DNA of 20,773 nucleotides from Erysipelatoclostridium sp. AM42-17 (GTDB taxonomy: Bacteria > Bacillota_I > Bacilli_A > Erysipelotrichales > Coprobacillaceae), in NCBI RefSeq assembly GCF_003480255.1, contig NZ_QUIN01000013.1:1-20773 (forward strand), in the 5' to 3' direction. The translations under genes were made by a program, and so were the position numbers. The notes under the pieces were generated by a model that saw nothing but the letters and a program-made list of their open reading frames with translations, was not told the DNA's origin and made no database searches. Shown in pieces: positions 7,085 through 14,476 of this stretch. Numbering within the stretch: the stretch's first letter is position 1; every line of letters starts with the position of its first letter.

Positions 7085-7098
7085 TGAACCTTTATTTT
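7068..7098. terminator. Bidirectional intrinsic terminator with the stop codon as loop
   Basis: Perfect 14-bp stem (arm AAAATAAAGGTTCA), 3-nt loop TGA at 7082-7084 that is exactly the GNAT stop codon, then a T run. It also serves the convergent gene to the right, which ends at 7099. Confidence 0.88.
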
Positions 7099-8313
7099 TT
7101 AATAACATTTAGAACAAGGTTGATAGCCTTGACTTTGCGCCTGTGATAACGGAATGGAAGTAGGATTTTTCATATTACTACAATTTGGATTGGAGTGATA
7201 TTTTGAACCGGTACGAGGAATATAAACATAAGTGCTATTTTGTTGAGCTTGTTGTTGAGCTTGTCTTTGGGCTTCTTGTTGGGCTTGTAACTGGGCTTGT
7301 CTTTGAGCCTCCTGTTGGGCTTGCAACACGGCTTGTCTTTGAGCAACTTGTTGAGCTTGTAATTCAGCCTGTCTTTGAGCTTCAAGTTCTGCTTGACGTT
7401 TTGCTTCCTCTTGTTTTTTTATTTCATCTGATGGATCTCTTGTTACATTGGCAGATCCACTATTTGATGTTGTTTTAGTACATTTATAAGTCAGTTTTTT
7501 ATTTTTTGACTTAAAGATAATATTTCCTTTTTTATCTGTTCTTAGTATTTTTATATTTGCTTTTTTTAATCTTTTGGTAACTTCTTGATTAGGATGATGA
7601 TATTTATTATGTCTACCACATTCAATGACAGCGTATTGAGGCTTGATTTTATTAAGTAATTCTTGACTTGTTCCGGTTTTACTTCCATGATGGGAAACTT
7701 TTAAAACATCAACTTGTGGTAATTGATCAAGAATTGATTTTTCTACTTTTTTAGGCGCATCACCGGTAAATAGAAATTTATGTTGACCTGAACGTAACAG
7801 GGTAACCAATGAAAGATTATTACCTGTACCAGTGGCTTTTGTGTTATAGAATTGAATAGAGTTATGTTTATCTAATGCAATTTTATTATTTTCTAAAGGA
7901 ACAGCAGGGGTTAACCCTTTATTAGTGAGAGAATAAATAAAATCTCGATAAGTTTTACTATTAGAAGAGCCGTTAGATACAAAGGCTTGACCAATATCAA
8001 AATTACTTACTGCGGCATCGAGACCACCACAGTGATCAGCATCAGGATGAGTACTAACTAAATAGTCAATTTTCTTTACTTTTAATTGATTTAAATAATT
8101 AACAATTCTTTGTTCATCATCATTATCTCCAGCATCAATAAGGATATTCTTTTCTTTACTTTGAATAAAAATACAATCAGAGTTACCTGTATCAATAAAA
8201 TGAATTCTCGCATATGTATTTTCACTAGCAAAGACAGGATGAGTAAATAAAGAAAGAGATAATAAAAATGAAACAACCAAGATCATCCATTTTTTTATTT
8301 TATGTTTAAACAT
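7099..8313 (-). CDS. Secreted metallo-beta-lactamase-fold protein (ComEC-like) with repeat stalk and Cys-rich tail
   Basis: 404 aa. Residues 1-30 are a signal peptide (KHKIKKWMILVVSFLLSLSL ending FAS), so it is exported. Residues 35-270 form a metallo-beta-lactamase fold like the ComEC C-terminal domain: HPDADH at 89-94, the metal-bridging Asp185 in FTGDAP, and KVSHHGS at 206-211. Such domains are metal-dependent phosphodiesterases or nucleases; extracellular nucleic acid is a plausible substrate but unproven. Residues 294-311 are a charged helix, 312-359 a Gln/Ala 12-residue repeat stalk, and 360-404 a small tail with KYHSNPNCSNM and PCSKC, a possible metal-binding module common at the ends of secreted Gram-positive proteins. 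ATG 8313 follows AAGGAGG. No sortase or other anchor is seen. Confidence 0.88.
   Translation of the reverse strand: MFKHKIKKWMILVVSFLLSLSLFTHPVFASENTYARIHFIDTGNSDCIFIQSKEKNILIDAGDNDDEQRIVNYLNQLKVKKIDYLVSTHPDADHCGGLDAAVSNFDIGQAFVSNGSSNSKTYRDFIYSLTNKGLTPAVPLENNKIALDKHNSIQFYNTKATGTGNNLSLVTLLRSGQHKFLFTGDAPKKVEKSILDQLPQVDVLKVSHHGSKTGTSQELLNKIKPQYAVIECGRHNKYHHPNQEVTKRLKKANIKILRTDKKGNIIFKSKNKKLTYKCTKTTSNSGSANVTRDPSDEIKKQEEAKRQAELEAQRQAELQAQQVAQRQAVLQAQQEAQRQAQLQAQQEAQRQAQQQAQQNSTYVYIPRTGSKYHSNPNCSNMKNPTSIPLSQAQSQGYQPCSKCY
7237..7380 (-). repeat. Four tandem 36-bp repeats encoding a Gln/Ala stalk
   Basis: Codes for four 12-residue units (AQRQAELQAQQV, AQRQAVLQAQQE, AQRQAQLQAQQE, AQRQAQQQAQQN), preceded by a degenerate unit (KRQAELE). 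The DNA copies differ at several positions, so it is not a fresh expansion. The antisense strand also stays open here because of the composition. Confidence 0.85.
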
Positions 8314-8344
8314 TTAAATAACCTCCTTAATCTTATTTTAACAT

Positions 8345-8368
8345 AAAAAAGCAGGATAACCTGCTTTT
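8345..8368 (-). terminator. Intrinsic terminator after the YeiH-type gene
   Basis: Stem AAAAGCAGG / CCTGCTTTT with loop ATAA; on the minus strand it is followed by a T run. It overlaps the stop codon of the gene at 8367-9395. The same stem core recurs at 19765-19787. Confidence 0.75.
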
Positions 8369-9395
8369 ACCATATTCCAAGTATATGTTGCATACATAAA
8401 CTGACAATTGTAATACCTACCCAACAAATAAATCCTAATAAGATAGGTTTACCACCATTTTTAATGAGTTTTACTACATTGGTATTTAAACCAATGGCTG
8501 CCATTGCTAGAACAATAAAAAATTTACTTAATGATTTAAGTGGTGTAAAGAAATCAGGGGATACCCCCATATTGATAGCAATCGTTGTCATCAATGAAGC
8601 AAGAATAAAATAAAGGATAAAGAATGGAAAAATCTTTTTTAAATCTACTTTTTGATTATCACCTTTAGCTTGTTTCACTTTAAATAAAGATAATCCTAAA
8701 GTAATAGGAATAATAGCAAGGGTTCTTGTTAGTTTGACGGTAACAGCTTTATCTAAAGTAGCACTATGTAAGTGATACATAGAATCCCATGTTGAAGCTG
8801 CTGCGGTTACCGACGAAGTATCATTAATAGCCGTTCCAGCAAAAATACCAAATGCTTCACCACTATGTTTAGAAAATCCAAGTATTGTTCCAAGGGTTGG
8901 AAAAAATAAAGCAGCAATCATATTAAATAAAAAGATAACAGAAATAGATTGAGCTACTTCTTCATCATTGGCTTCAATAACAGGTGCTGTTGCTGCAATA
9001 GCAGAACCACCACAAATAGAAGATCCAACACCGATCAAAGTAGAAATCTTACCAGGAATATGCATAATTTTATGTAAAATCCAAGATAAGATAAGAGATG
9101 TTGAGATGGTCGCTAAAATAATAGGTAATGATTGTTTTCCAGTTTGTAAGACAACCGATAAATTCATCCCAAATCCAAGTAAGATAACCGCATATTGTAA
9201 TATCTTTTTAGAGGTAAAAGTAATACCCGATTGATATGATGATTTATCTTTAATCAATAATGTTATTATCATTCCAGCAAGAATTGCAAATACTGGTCCT
9301 CCAACGATAGGAAAGGCTTGTCCTAGAAGCCAACAAGGAATAGCGATAATAAGACATAATAAAAATCCACGGTAATTCTTTTTTATAAATTGCAT
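8367..9395 (-). CDS. YeiH/UPF0324 family membrane protein (putative sulfate exporter family)
   Basis: Hydrophobic protein of 342 aa with about ten membrane helices, matching the UPF0324/YeiH family in length and sequence: [20 protein letters not shown] near residue 28, [14 protein letters not shown] near 66, [20 protein letters not shown] near 122, [20 protein letters not shown] near 185 and [10 protein letters not shown] near the end. Relatives are annotated as putative sulfate or sulfonate-related exporters, but direct biochemical proof is limited, so the substrate is open. ATG 9395 follows AAGGGAGAG. It is transcribed alone and diverges from the GGDEF gene. No LysR gene of the kind often paired with this family is adjacent. 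Confidence 0.9.
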   Translation of the reverse strand: MQFIKKNYRGFLLCLIIAIPCWLLGQAFPIVGGPVFAILAGMIITLLIKDKSSYQSGITFTSKKILQYAVILLGFGMNLSVVLQTGKQSLPIILATISTSLILSWILHKIMHIPGKISTLIGVGSSICGGSAIAATAPVIEANDEEVAQSISVIFLFNMIAALFFPTLGTILGFSKHSGEAFGIFAGTAINDTSSVTAAASTWDSMYHLHSATLDKAVTVKLTRTLAIIPITLGLSLFKVKQAKGDNQKVDLKKIFPFFILYFILASLMTTIAINMGVSPDFFTPLKSLSKFFIVLAMAAIGLNTNVVKLIKNGGKPILLGFICWVGITIVSLCMQHILGIW

Positions 9396-9427
9396 AAAAT
9401 TCTCTCCCTTTTTAAAATACAGTGTCT

Positions 9428-9455
9428 ATCCTAGCATAAATATAAAAAATTACAA
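9428..9455 (-). promoter_or_regulatory. Promoter of the YeiH-type gene
   Basis: Minus strand TTGTAA (9450-9455), 16-bp spacer, TAGGAT (9428-9433) with an upstream TG extended -10 element. Confidence 0.5.
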
Positions 9456-9465
9456 ACTAAAAACC

Positions 9466-9493
9466 TTACTTTTGCATTAATGTGTATTATAAT
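9466..9493 (+). promoter_or_regulatory. Promoter of the GGDEF gene
   Basis: TTACTT at 9466-9471, 16-bp spacer and consensus TATAAT at 9488-9493. Transcription from here would start about at 9500, only a few bases before the first in-frame ATG at 9504. Confidence 0.5.
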
Positions 9494-9503
9494 ATGAATT
9501 AGG

Positions 9504-10475
9504 ATGGTGAGGGCAGATGTTGCATTAGCATCTAGTTTTGAATGTTTAGCTCAAATTATGAATGGTACGCCTAATCAATACAGATATGTTCATATCTTGA
9601 TTAAGGTTATTGAGTTTACAATGGCTGTTGCAGCACCGGTTATTTGTGCATTAACAGTTCATCCTAAACCTTTAAAGAAGATGATATATTTTCCAATTAT
9701 TCATTTTATTTTTGAAATAATTAGTGTTTTCTTTGGATTTGTTTTTTATATTGATCAATCTAATGTATATCATCGAAGTTATGGATATTTTGTATATGTT
9801 ATTTCTTTTATTGTTGCGATGCTTTATTTTTATGAAACAATGATTAGAGAGAATCATTATTATAAAAAGGAAAGATATGGGGCATTATTATTAATGATGT
9901 TGTTTACTATAAGTGGTGTTTGTGCTCAATTTATTTTTCCTGAAGTAAGGACAACATGGTTGAGTATTGCTATCTTTACTGTGATTTATTATCAATATTT
10001 TAATGCTATCGTTTTACAGTCTGATGGTTTAACTCATTTATTAAGTAGATTAAGTTTTGAACGTAAAATTGCACAAGCAAAACGAAAGCAAATGATCTTA
10101 TTTTATGATGTTGACCGATTTAAAATGGTTAATGATACATATGGACATTTATTTGGTGATTATTGTTTAAAGATTATCGCTGATGAATTAATGCATACTT
10201 ATGGTCGATATGGTTTATGTTTTCGTTATGGTGGTGATGAATTTTGTGCTTTAGTTAGAAAGAATATACTTCATGTAGATCAAATGAATGATCAATTTGT
10301 TAAAAATCTAGCTAAGCGAAGAGAAAAAGAACCACGATTACCAGAAGTATCAATAGGTTATAGTCTTTATGTTCCAGGTAGAGAACCTATTGATGATGTC
10401 ATTAAAGAAGCAGATCAAATGATGTATCGCAATAAAAAGAAAAGAAAGGCAATAAACAAAAATAACATAATATGA
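9504..10475 (+). CDS. Membrane-bound GGDEF diguanylate cyclase
   Basis: Makes c-di-GMP from two GTP. The N-terminal 170 residues contain about five membrane helices (near 33-52, 60-82, 93-112, 126-146, 150-170) and act as a sensor or anchor. Residues 180-323 are a complete GGDEF domain: FYDVDRFKMVNDTYGHLFGD with metal-binding Asp202, then RYGGDEF with the intact signature at 243-247, and SIGYSLY. No RxxD inhibitory site precedes GGDEF, so product inhibition at the I-site is not expected. The start is uncertain: ATG 9504 has no ribosome site and lies almost at the predicted transcript start, an in-frame TGA at 9495 blocks extension, and proteins of this type usually have another helix before this point. 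It is either leaderless or 5' truncated. It lies 40 bp upstream of the phosphodiesterase gene, as a functional pair. Confidence 0.85.
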   Translation: MVRADVALASSFECLAQIMNGTPNQYRYVHILIKVIEFTMAVAAPVICALTVHPKPLKKMIYFPIIHFIFEIISVFFGFVFYIDQSNVYHRSYGYFVYVISFIVAMLYFYETMIRENHYYKKERYGALLLMMLFTISGVCAQFIFPEVRTTWLSIAIFTVIYYQYFNAIVLQSDGLTHLLSRLSFERKIAQAKRKQMILFYDVDRFKMVNDTYGHLFGDYCLKIIADELMHTYGRYGLCFRYGGDEFCALVRKNILHVDQMNDQFVKNLAKRREKEPRLPEVSIGYSLYVPGREPIDDVIKEADQMMYRNKKKRKAINKNNII

Positions 10476-10515
10476 TATAATGAAATGAAGAATAAAACAT
10501 AAAGAGGTGGGGAGA

Positions 10516-12213
10516 ATGAATTACTCGAATGAACGGCTTTCAAGAGAACAGATTGAATATATGATTCGTTTATTTAATACGAGTATGGATGATTATTTGT
10601 ATGTTTTAGATTTTAAGAATGATTATTATTATATTTCCAAACATGCCACAAACCGTTTTTTATTACCTGGTAATCAATTTTATAATGCAGTAGCCGAGTT
10701 TCAAAAATTTATCTACCCAGAAGATTTTCCTGCTATTAAAGCACAATTAGATGATATCCAACAGGGGAAAAGTGATTATCATAATCTACATTATCGTTGG
10801 TTAGATAGAAATAGAAATCCGGCTTGGATCAATTGTCGTGGACAAGTAGTATTAAATGAAAAGGGAGAACCTCAATTTTTAGTAGGATGTATTAATGAGA
10901 TTGGTAAAAAACAAAAAGCAGATAATGTAAGTGGCTTATTAGGAGAACCAAGTTTACAAATTTATATTCATGATATGGCAATGACACGTCCTCAAGGTTT
11001 CTTAATGCAAGTTGATATTGATGATTTTAATATTGTTACAGGGCGTCTTGGTTCTAAATACGGAGATTTTATTTTAGAAAAAACTGCAAGATGTATTGAA
11101 AAGTGTATGCATAAAGGGCAACGTTTATTCCGTTTAAATGGTGACGAATTTATGATTGTAGATTTTCAAGGTGGAAGTCAAAAGGATGCAATTAAACTAT
11201 ACAAGCAAATTAGAAAAGAAATTGATACTTTTATTGAAAAAAATCAATATCATGTTGTTTTCACTTTATCTGCAGGTATTTTAGATGTAAAGGATGTAAG
11301 AGGATCATACGATTTAATCGTTAAGTATTGTGAATTTGCTTTAAATGAAGCCAAACAATTAGGGAAAAACAGTTATTATGTATTTAGTCAAGATAATTAT
11401 GATGGCTTTTTGAGGAAACGTTGTATTCGTCTTGCTTTGCAATATTCAGTTAATCATAGTTATGAAGGGTTTGAAGTATACTATCAGCCAATAGTAGATT
11501 CAAAGACTCATGCGATATTAGGTGCAGAAGCACTCATGCGTTTTAATCTAATAGATGAAAAACAAAAAGTAGAAAGAATTTCTCCTGTAGAGTTTATCCC
11601 TCTTCTAGAAGAATCAGGACTTATTATTCCTGCTGGAAAATGGATTTTATATCAAGCTTTATCTACTTGTAAAAAATGGCAAAAAGAAATACCTCATTTT
11701 AAAATCAATGTGAACTTATCTTATGTTCAAGTTATTAAAAGTAGTGTATTAAATGAAATTATTGCTGCTCTTAGATTATATGATTTAGATTCTAGCTGCT
11801 TAGGTATAGAAGTAACAGAGAGTGGTTACTTAGGTAATAATCCTCATTTTAAGAAATTATGGAATAAGTTAAAGAGTGAAGGTATTGCTGTAATTATTGA
11901 TGATTTTGGAACCGGATATTCTAATGTGCATCGTTTGAGTGATTTATACCCACGTTATATAAAAATTGATCGTTCACTAACAATGAAGGCTATTTCTTCT
12001 GAATATGAAAATAAAATTCTTAAACATGTAGTAGATATGGCCCATAGTATTGATTTAGCAGTATGTATTGAGGGTGTTGAAACGAAAGAGGAATTACAAG
12101 CATTAGATCAGTTACATCCCGATTATATCCAGGGGTATTTATTTGGTAAACCAGTTACTAAGAAAGAATTTGAAAAACAATATATGTCAAAGAAGGATGA
12201 TTTACTTCAATAA
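10516..12213 (+). CDS. PAS-GGDEF-EAL protein, c-di-GMP phosphodiesterase
   Basis: Cytosolic, 565 aa from ATG 10516, chosen because GAGG at 10504-10507 gives an 8-nt spacing; the in-frame GTG at 10507 lies inside the ribosome site. In 568-residue numbering from that GTG: a PAS-like sensor at about 15-132 (FIYPEDFPAIKAQL, HYRWLDRNRNPAWI), a GGDEF domain at 140-292 with the altered signature NGDEF at 211-215, probably regulatory rather than catalytic, and an EAL domain at 300-560. All EAL residues are there: GAEALMRF (341-343), Asn in INVNLSYVQV, Glu in IEVTES, DDFGTGYSN (465-473), Lys in YIKIDRS, Glu in CIEGVET and Gln in YIQGYLFGKP. It is therefore expected to cleave c-di-GMP, opposing the cyclase just upstream. 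A terminator follows directly. Confidence 0.93.
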   Translation: MNYSNERLSREQIEYMIRLFNTSMDDYLYVLDFKNDYYYISKHATNRFLLPGNQFYNAVAEFQKFIYPEDFPAIKAQLDDIQQGKSDYHNLHYRWLDRNRNPAWINCRGQVVLNEKGEPQFLVGCINEIGKKQKADNVSGLLGEPSLQIYIHDMAMTRPQGFLMQVDIDDFNIVTGRLGSKYGDFILEKTARCIEKCMHKGQRLFRLNGDEFMIVDFQGGSQKDAIKLYKQIRKEIDTFIEKNQYHVVFTLSAGILDVKDVRGSYDLIVKYCEFALNEAKQLGKNSYYVFSQDNYDGFLRKRCIRLALQYSVNHSYEGFEVYYQPIVDSKTHAILGAEALMRFNLIDEKQKVERISPVEFIPLLEESGLIIPAGKWILYQALSTCKKWQKEIPHFKINVNLSYVQVIKSSVLNEIIAALRLYDLDSSCLGIEVTESGYLGNNPHFKKLWNKLKSEGIAVIIDDFGTGYSNVHRLSDLYPRYIKIDRSLTMKAISSEYENKILKHVVDMAHSIDLAVCIEGVETKEELQALDQLHPDYIQGYLFGKPVTKKEFEKQYMSKKDDLLQ

Positions 12214-12225
12214 TCATTCTTTTTT
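12193..12225 (+). terminator. Intrinsic terminator after the EAL gene
   Basis: Stem AAGGATGATT / AATCATTCTT with one G-U pair, 9-nt loop and a T run. It includes the last codons and stop of the gene and separates the c-di-GMP enzyme pair from the glycosyltransferase operon. Confidence 0.7.
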
Positions 12226-12226
12226 C

Positions 12227-12255
12227 TTGTGAAATAATAAAAACTGAGGTACGAT
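12227..12255 (+). promoter_or_regulatory. Candidate promoter of the exopolysaccharide operon
   Basis: TTGTGA at 12227-12232, exact 17-bp spacer, TACGAT at 12250-12255, 28 bp before the GT2-GtrA start. Both boxes are 4 of 6 matches. Confidence 0.45.
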
Positions 12256-12283
12256 ACATATCGGAAAAGGGAAGGTAAACATA

Positions 12284-13360
12284 ATGGAAGAAAGTGTGGT
12301 TTTGATACCGGCATATCAACCTCATGATGATATGATCCAATATGTAAAACAACTAAATAAAAAAGGATTTAATCATATTGTTGTGGTAGATGATGGTTCG
12401 GGTGAAAAATATCAAACGTTATTTAACAAAATAGAATCTTATTGTCATATTATTCATTACGAAACAAATATGGGGAAAGGCTATGCTTTAAAAATAGGAT
12501 TAGCTTATATTAAGGAACAATTTAGTGATATAGAGGGAATTGTGACTGTAGATTGTGATGGGCAATATACTCTAAAAGATGTTGAAAAAGTAGTAGGGGA
12601 GTTACATAGTCATCGTCATGAACTTGTTTTAGGAGGACGAGATTTTTCTGGCAAAGAGGTGCCTTTTAAATCAAAAATAGGAAATGTCATTTCATCAAAA
12701 TTATTTTCATTATTATTTCATCAAGAAATTCAAGATACGCAAACAGGACTTAGAGCCTTTGATTTATCATTAATTGACGAAATGTTAGAGATACCAGGAA
12801 ATCGTTTTGAATATGAAACACAACAATTAGTCGCGTGCGTTGAAGATGAAATTCCTATTTATACAACAACAATTTCCACTATTTATCATGATCATAACAA
12901 TGGCACTCATTTTAGACCATTACAAGATAGTTTAATGATTATTAAGGTTTTAATAGGTCAGTTTTTAAGATTTATATCATCATCAATTATAAGTTCAGTT
13001 TTAGATATTGTCATGGCATGGGGATTAATGGACTTATTAAAATTATGGGTTCATCATGATTTTTTAAGAATTGCACTAGCGACAGTTATTGCGAGAATTG
13101 TTTCTACCATTGTTAATTATGTTATTAATAAAAAATATGTCTTTGATGAAGAAAAGTCTAATTCACATACATTAGCTAGATTTTTTGTATTATGTTTTAT
13201 GGTAATGATGTTATCAACTTGTTTTGTATATTTAGCTTCTCGCTTAGGTATTTTAAATGAAAAACTAGCAAAACCTATTGTTGATTCACTTTTGTTTTTA
13301 TTAAGTTATCAAGTTCAAGTGAAATGGGTTTTTAGGAAAGAAGATGAAATTCATGAATAA
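12284..13360 (+). CDS. GT2 glycosyltransferase fused to a GtrA membrane domain
   Basis: 358 aa. Residues 1-225 are a family 2 glycosyltransferase of the dolichol-phosphate-mannose-synthase kind: VLIPAYQP, VVVDDGSG, NMGKGYALKIG, the metal-binding VDCDGQY and DTQTGLRAF. Residues 228-350 are a GtrA-like domain of four membrane helices (FLRFISSSIISSVLDIVMAW, VIARIVSTIVNYVINKKYVF). Enzymes of this plan move a sugar from a nucleotide sugar to undecaprenyl phosphate, and the GtrA part may flip the product. The lipid-sugar would feed the GT-C-like protein at 15615 (inference). Start ATG 12284 follows GGGAAGG. The 3' end overlaps the natural start of the BcsA-like gene by 8 nt (ATG at 13353 inside the last codons), so they are translationally coupled. 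Confidence 0.92.
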   Translation: MEESVVLIPAYQPHDDMIQYVKQLNKKGFNHIVVVDDGSGEKYQTLFNKIESYCHIIHYETNMGKGYALKIGLAYIKEQFSDIEGIVTVDCDGQYTLKDVEKVVGELHSHRHELVLGGRDFSGKEVPFKSKIGNVISSKLFSLLFHQEIQDTQTGLRAFDLSLIDEMLEIPGNRFEYETQQLVACVEDEIPIYTTTISTIYHDHNNGTHFRPLQDSLMIIKVLIGQFLRFISSSIISSVLDIVMAWGLMDLLKLWVHHDFLRIALATVIARIVSTIVNYVINKKYVFDEEKSNSHTLARFFVLCFMVMMLSTCFVYLASRLGILNEKLAKPIVDSLLFLLSYQVQVKWVFRKEDEIHE

Positions 13361-13402
13361 ACGTACAAGAAAGATGATTTTTTTATCATTACTGCTATCT
13401 TA

Positions 13403-14434
13403 ATGACTATTTATTTGTTATGGCGTATCTTTTTTACTTTGCCATTTCAAGAAGGAATAGCACAAGTTATTTTTGGTATTTTACTTATTATTGCCGAAAC
13501 CATAACAGTATTTACAACTTTTGAACTTTATTATCGTAAAATCAAAAGTGATGCTTATGAATTAGAATTACCTGATATTGCTTTAGAAGATTACCCTGAT
13601 GTTGATGTTTTTATAGCGACTCATAATGAAAATACAGAATTGCTTTATAAAACAGCCAATGCTTGTACTTATATGGATTATCCAGATTTGTCTAAAGCAC
13701 ACATCTATTTTTGTGATGATGGTAACCGTGAAGAAGTTGCCTTATTGGCTAAAAAATTACATATTTGTTATTTAGGACTTGCTGATAATAAAGATGCTAA
13801 ATCAGGCAATCTTAATCATGCTTTAGAAAATACACATTCACCGTTAGTAGCGACTTTTGATGCTGACATGATTCCACGTCATACTTTTTTAATGAAAACA
13901 GTACCGTACTTTTTATTACCTTATTATATTAAGGAGGATGGTAAGCGGCGTAAAAGAGAAGAAGATGAAATTGATGAAAAAATGAAAATAGGATTAATTC
14001 AAACACCACAAAGTTTTTATAATCCTGATTTATTCCAATATAATCTTTATGCTGAAAAGACAATTCCTAATGAACAAGATTTCTTTTCAAAAGAAGTTAA
14101 TATTATGAGAAACTCTTCTAATGCCGTTGCTTATACAGGAAGTAATACCGTTATTTCTAGACAAGCATTAGAAGATATTCATGGTTTTCCTTTAAAAACA
14201 ATTACCGAAGATTTTGAAACAAGTATTAGAATTCAAAAAGAAGGTTATATTACTTATGCAACACAGGAAGTTCAAGTAGCAGGGCTTTCTACTACAACGG
14301 TAGCAAGCATGATTAAACAAAGAACCAGATGGGCACGAGGGGTTATTCAAAGTTTACAAAATACACATGCTATTTTTACTCCTCATTTATCTATTGGAGC
14401 AAGGTTAACTTATTTAAGTGCTTATTTATATTAG
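13403..14434 (+). CDS. Catalytic part of a BcsA-like processive glycosyltransferase
   Basis: 343 aa from ATG 13403, which has no ribosome site and is probably not the natural start. Residues 1-45 give two membrane helices. Residues 67-330 hold every catalytic motif of cellulose-synthase-type GT2 enzymes: FCDDG (105-107), FDADMIP (153-155), QTPQSF (200-205), ITED (268-270, the general base) and QRTRWARG (306-310). These enzymes polymerise sugar from a nucleotide sugar (UDP-glucose in cellulose synthases) while pushing the chain out through their own membrane channel. Here the part ends at SAYLY, followed by TAG, just where membrane helix three should start, so on its own it would lack most of the channel and the PilZ switch. 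The sugar used cannot be read from sequence; cellulose or another beta-glucan is only a guess. Confidence 0.82.
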   Translation: MTIYLLWRIFFTLPFQEGIAQVIFGILLIIAETITVFTTFELYYRKIKSDAYELELPDIALEDYPDVDVFIATHNENTELLYKTANACTYMDYPDLSKAHIYFCDDGNREEVALLAKKLHICYLGLADNKDAKSGNLNHALENTHSPLVATFDADMIPRHTFLMKTVPYFLLPYYIKEDGKRRKREEDEIDEKMKIGLIQTPQSFYNPDLFQYNLYAEKTIPNEQDFFSKEVNIMRNSSNAVAYTGSNTVISRQALEDIHGFPLKTITEDFETSIRIQKEGYITYATQEVQVAGLSTTTVASMIKQRTRWARGVIQSLQNTHAIFTPHLSIGARLTYLSAYLY

Positions 14435-14476
14435 TGGTCATTTTTTAACCGTATTATTTTTATTTTAGCACCTATT

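Noticed and set aside
7237..7380. Tandem 36-bp repeats as a possible CRISPR array
   Set aside because: There are no unique spacers; the repeats are contiguous and in frame inside a coding region.
7170..7478. Long open frames on both strands across the repeat stalk of the secreted protein
   Set aside because: They follow from the low-complexity Gln/Ala codons; the encoded peptides have no ribosome site and look like composition artefacts.
8968..9234. Plus-strand open frame inside the YeiH-type gene
   Set aside because: It is the shadow of conserved membrane-protein codons; no family resemblance or initiation signal.
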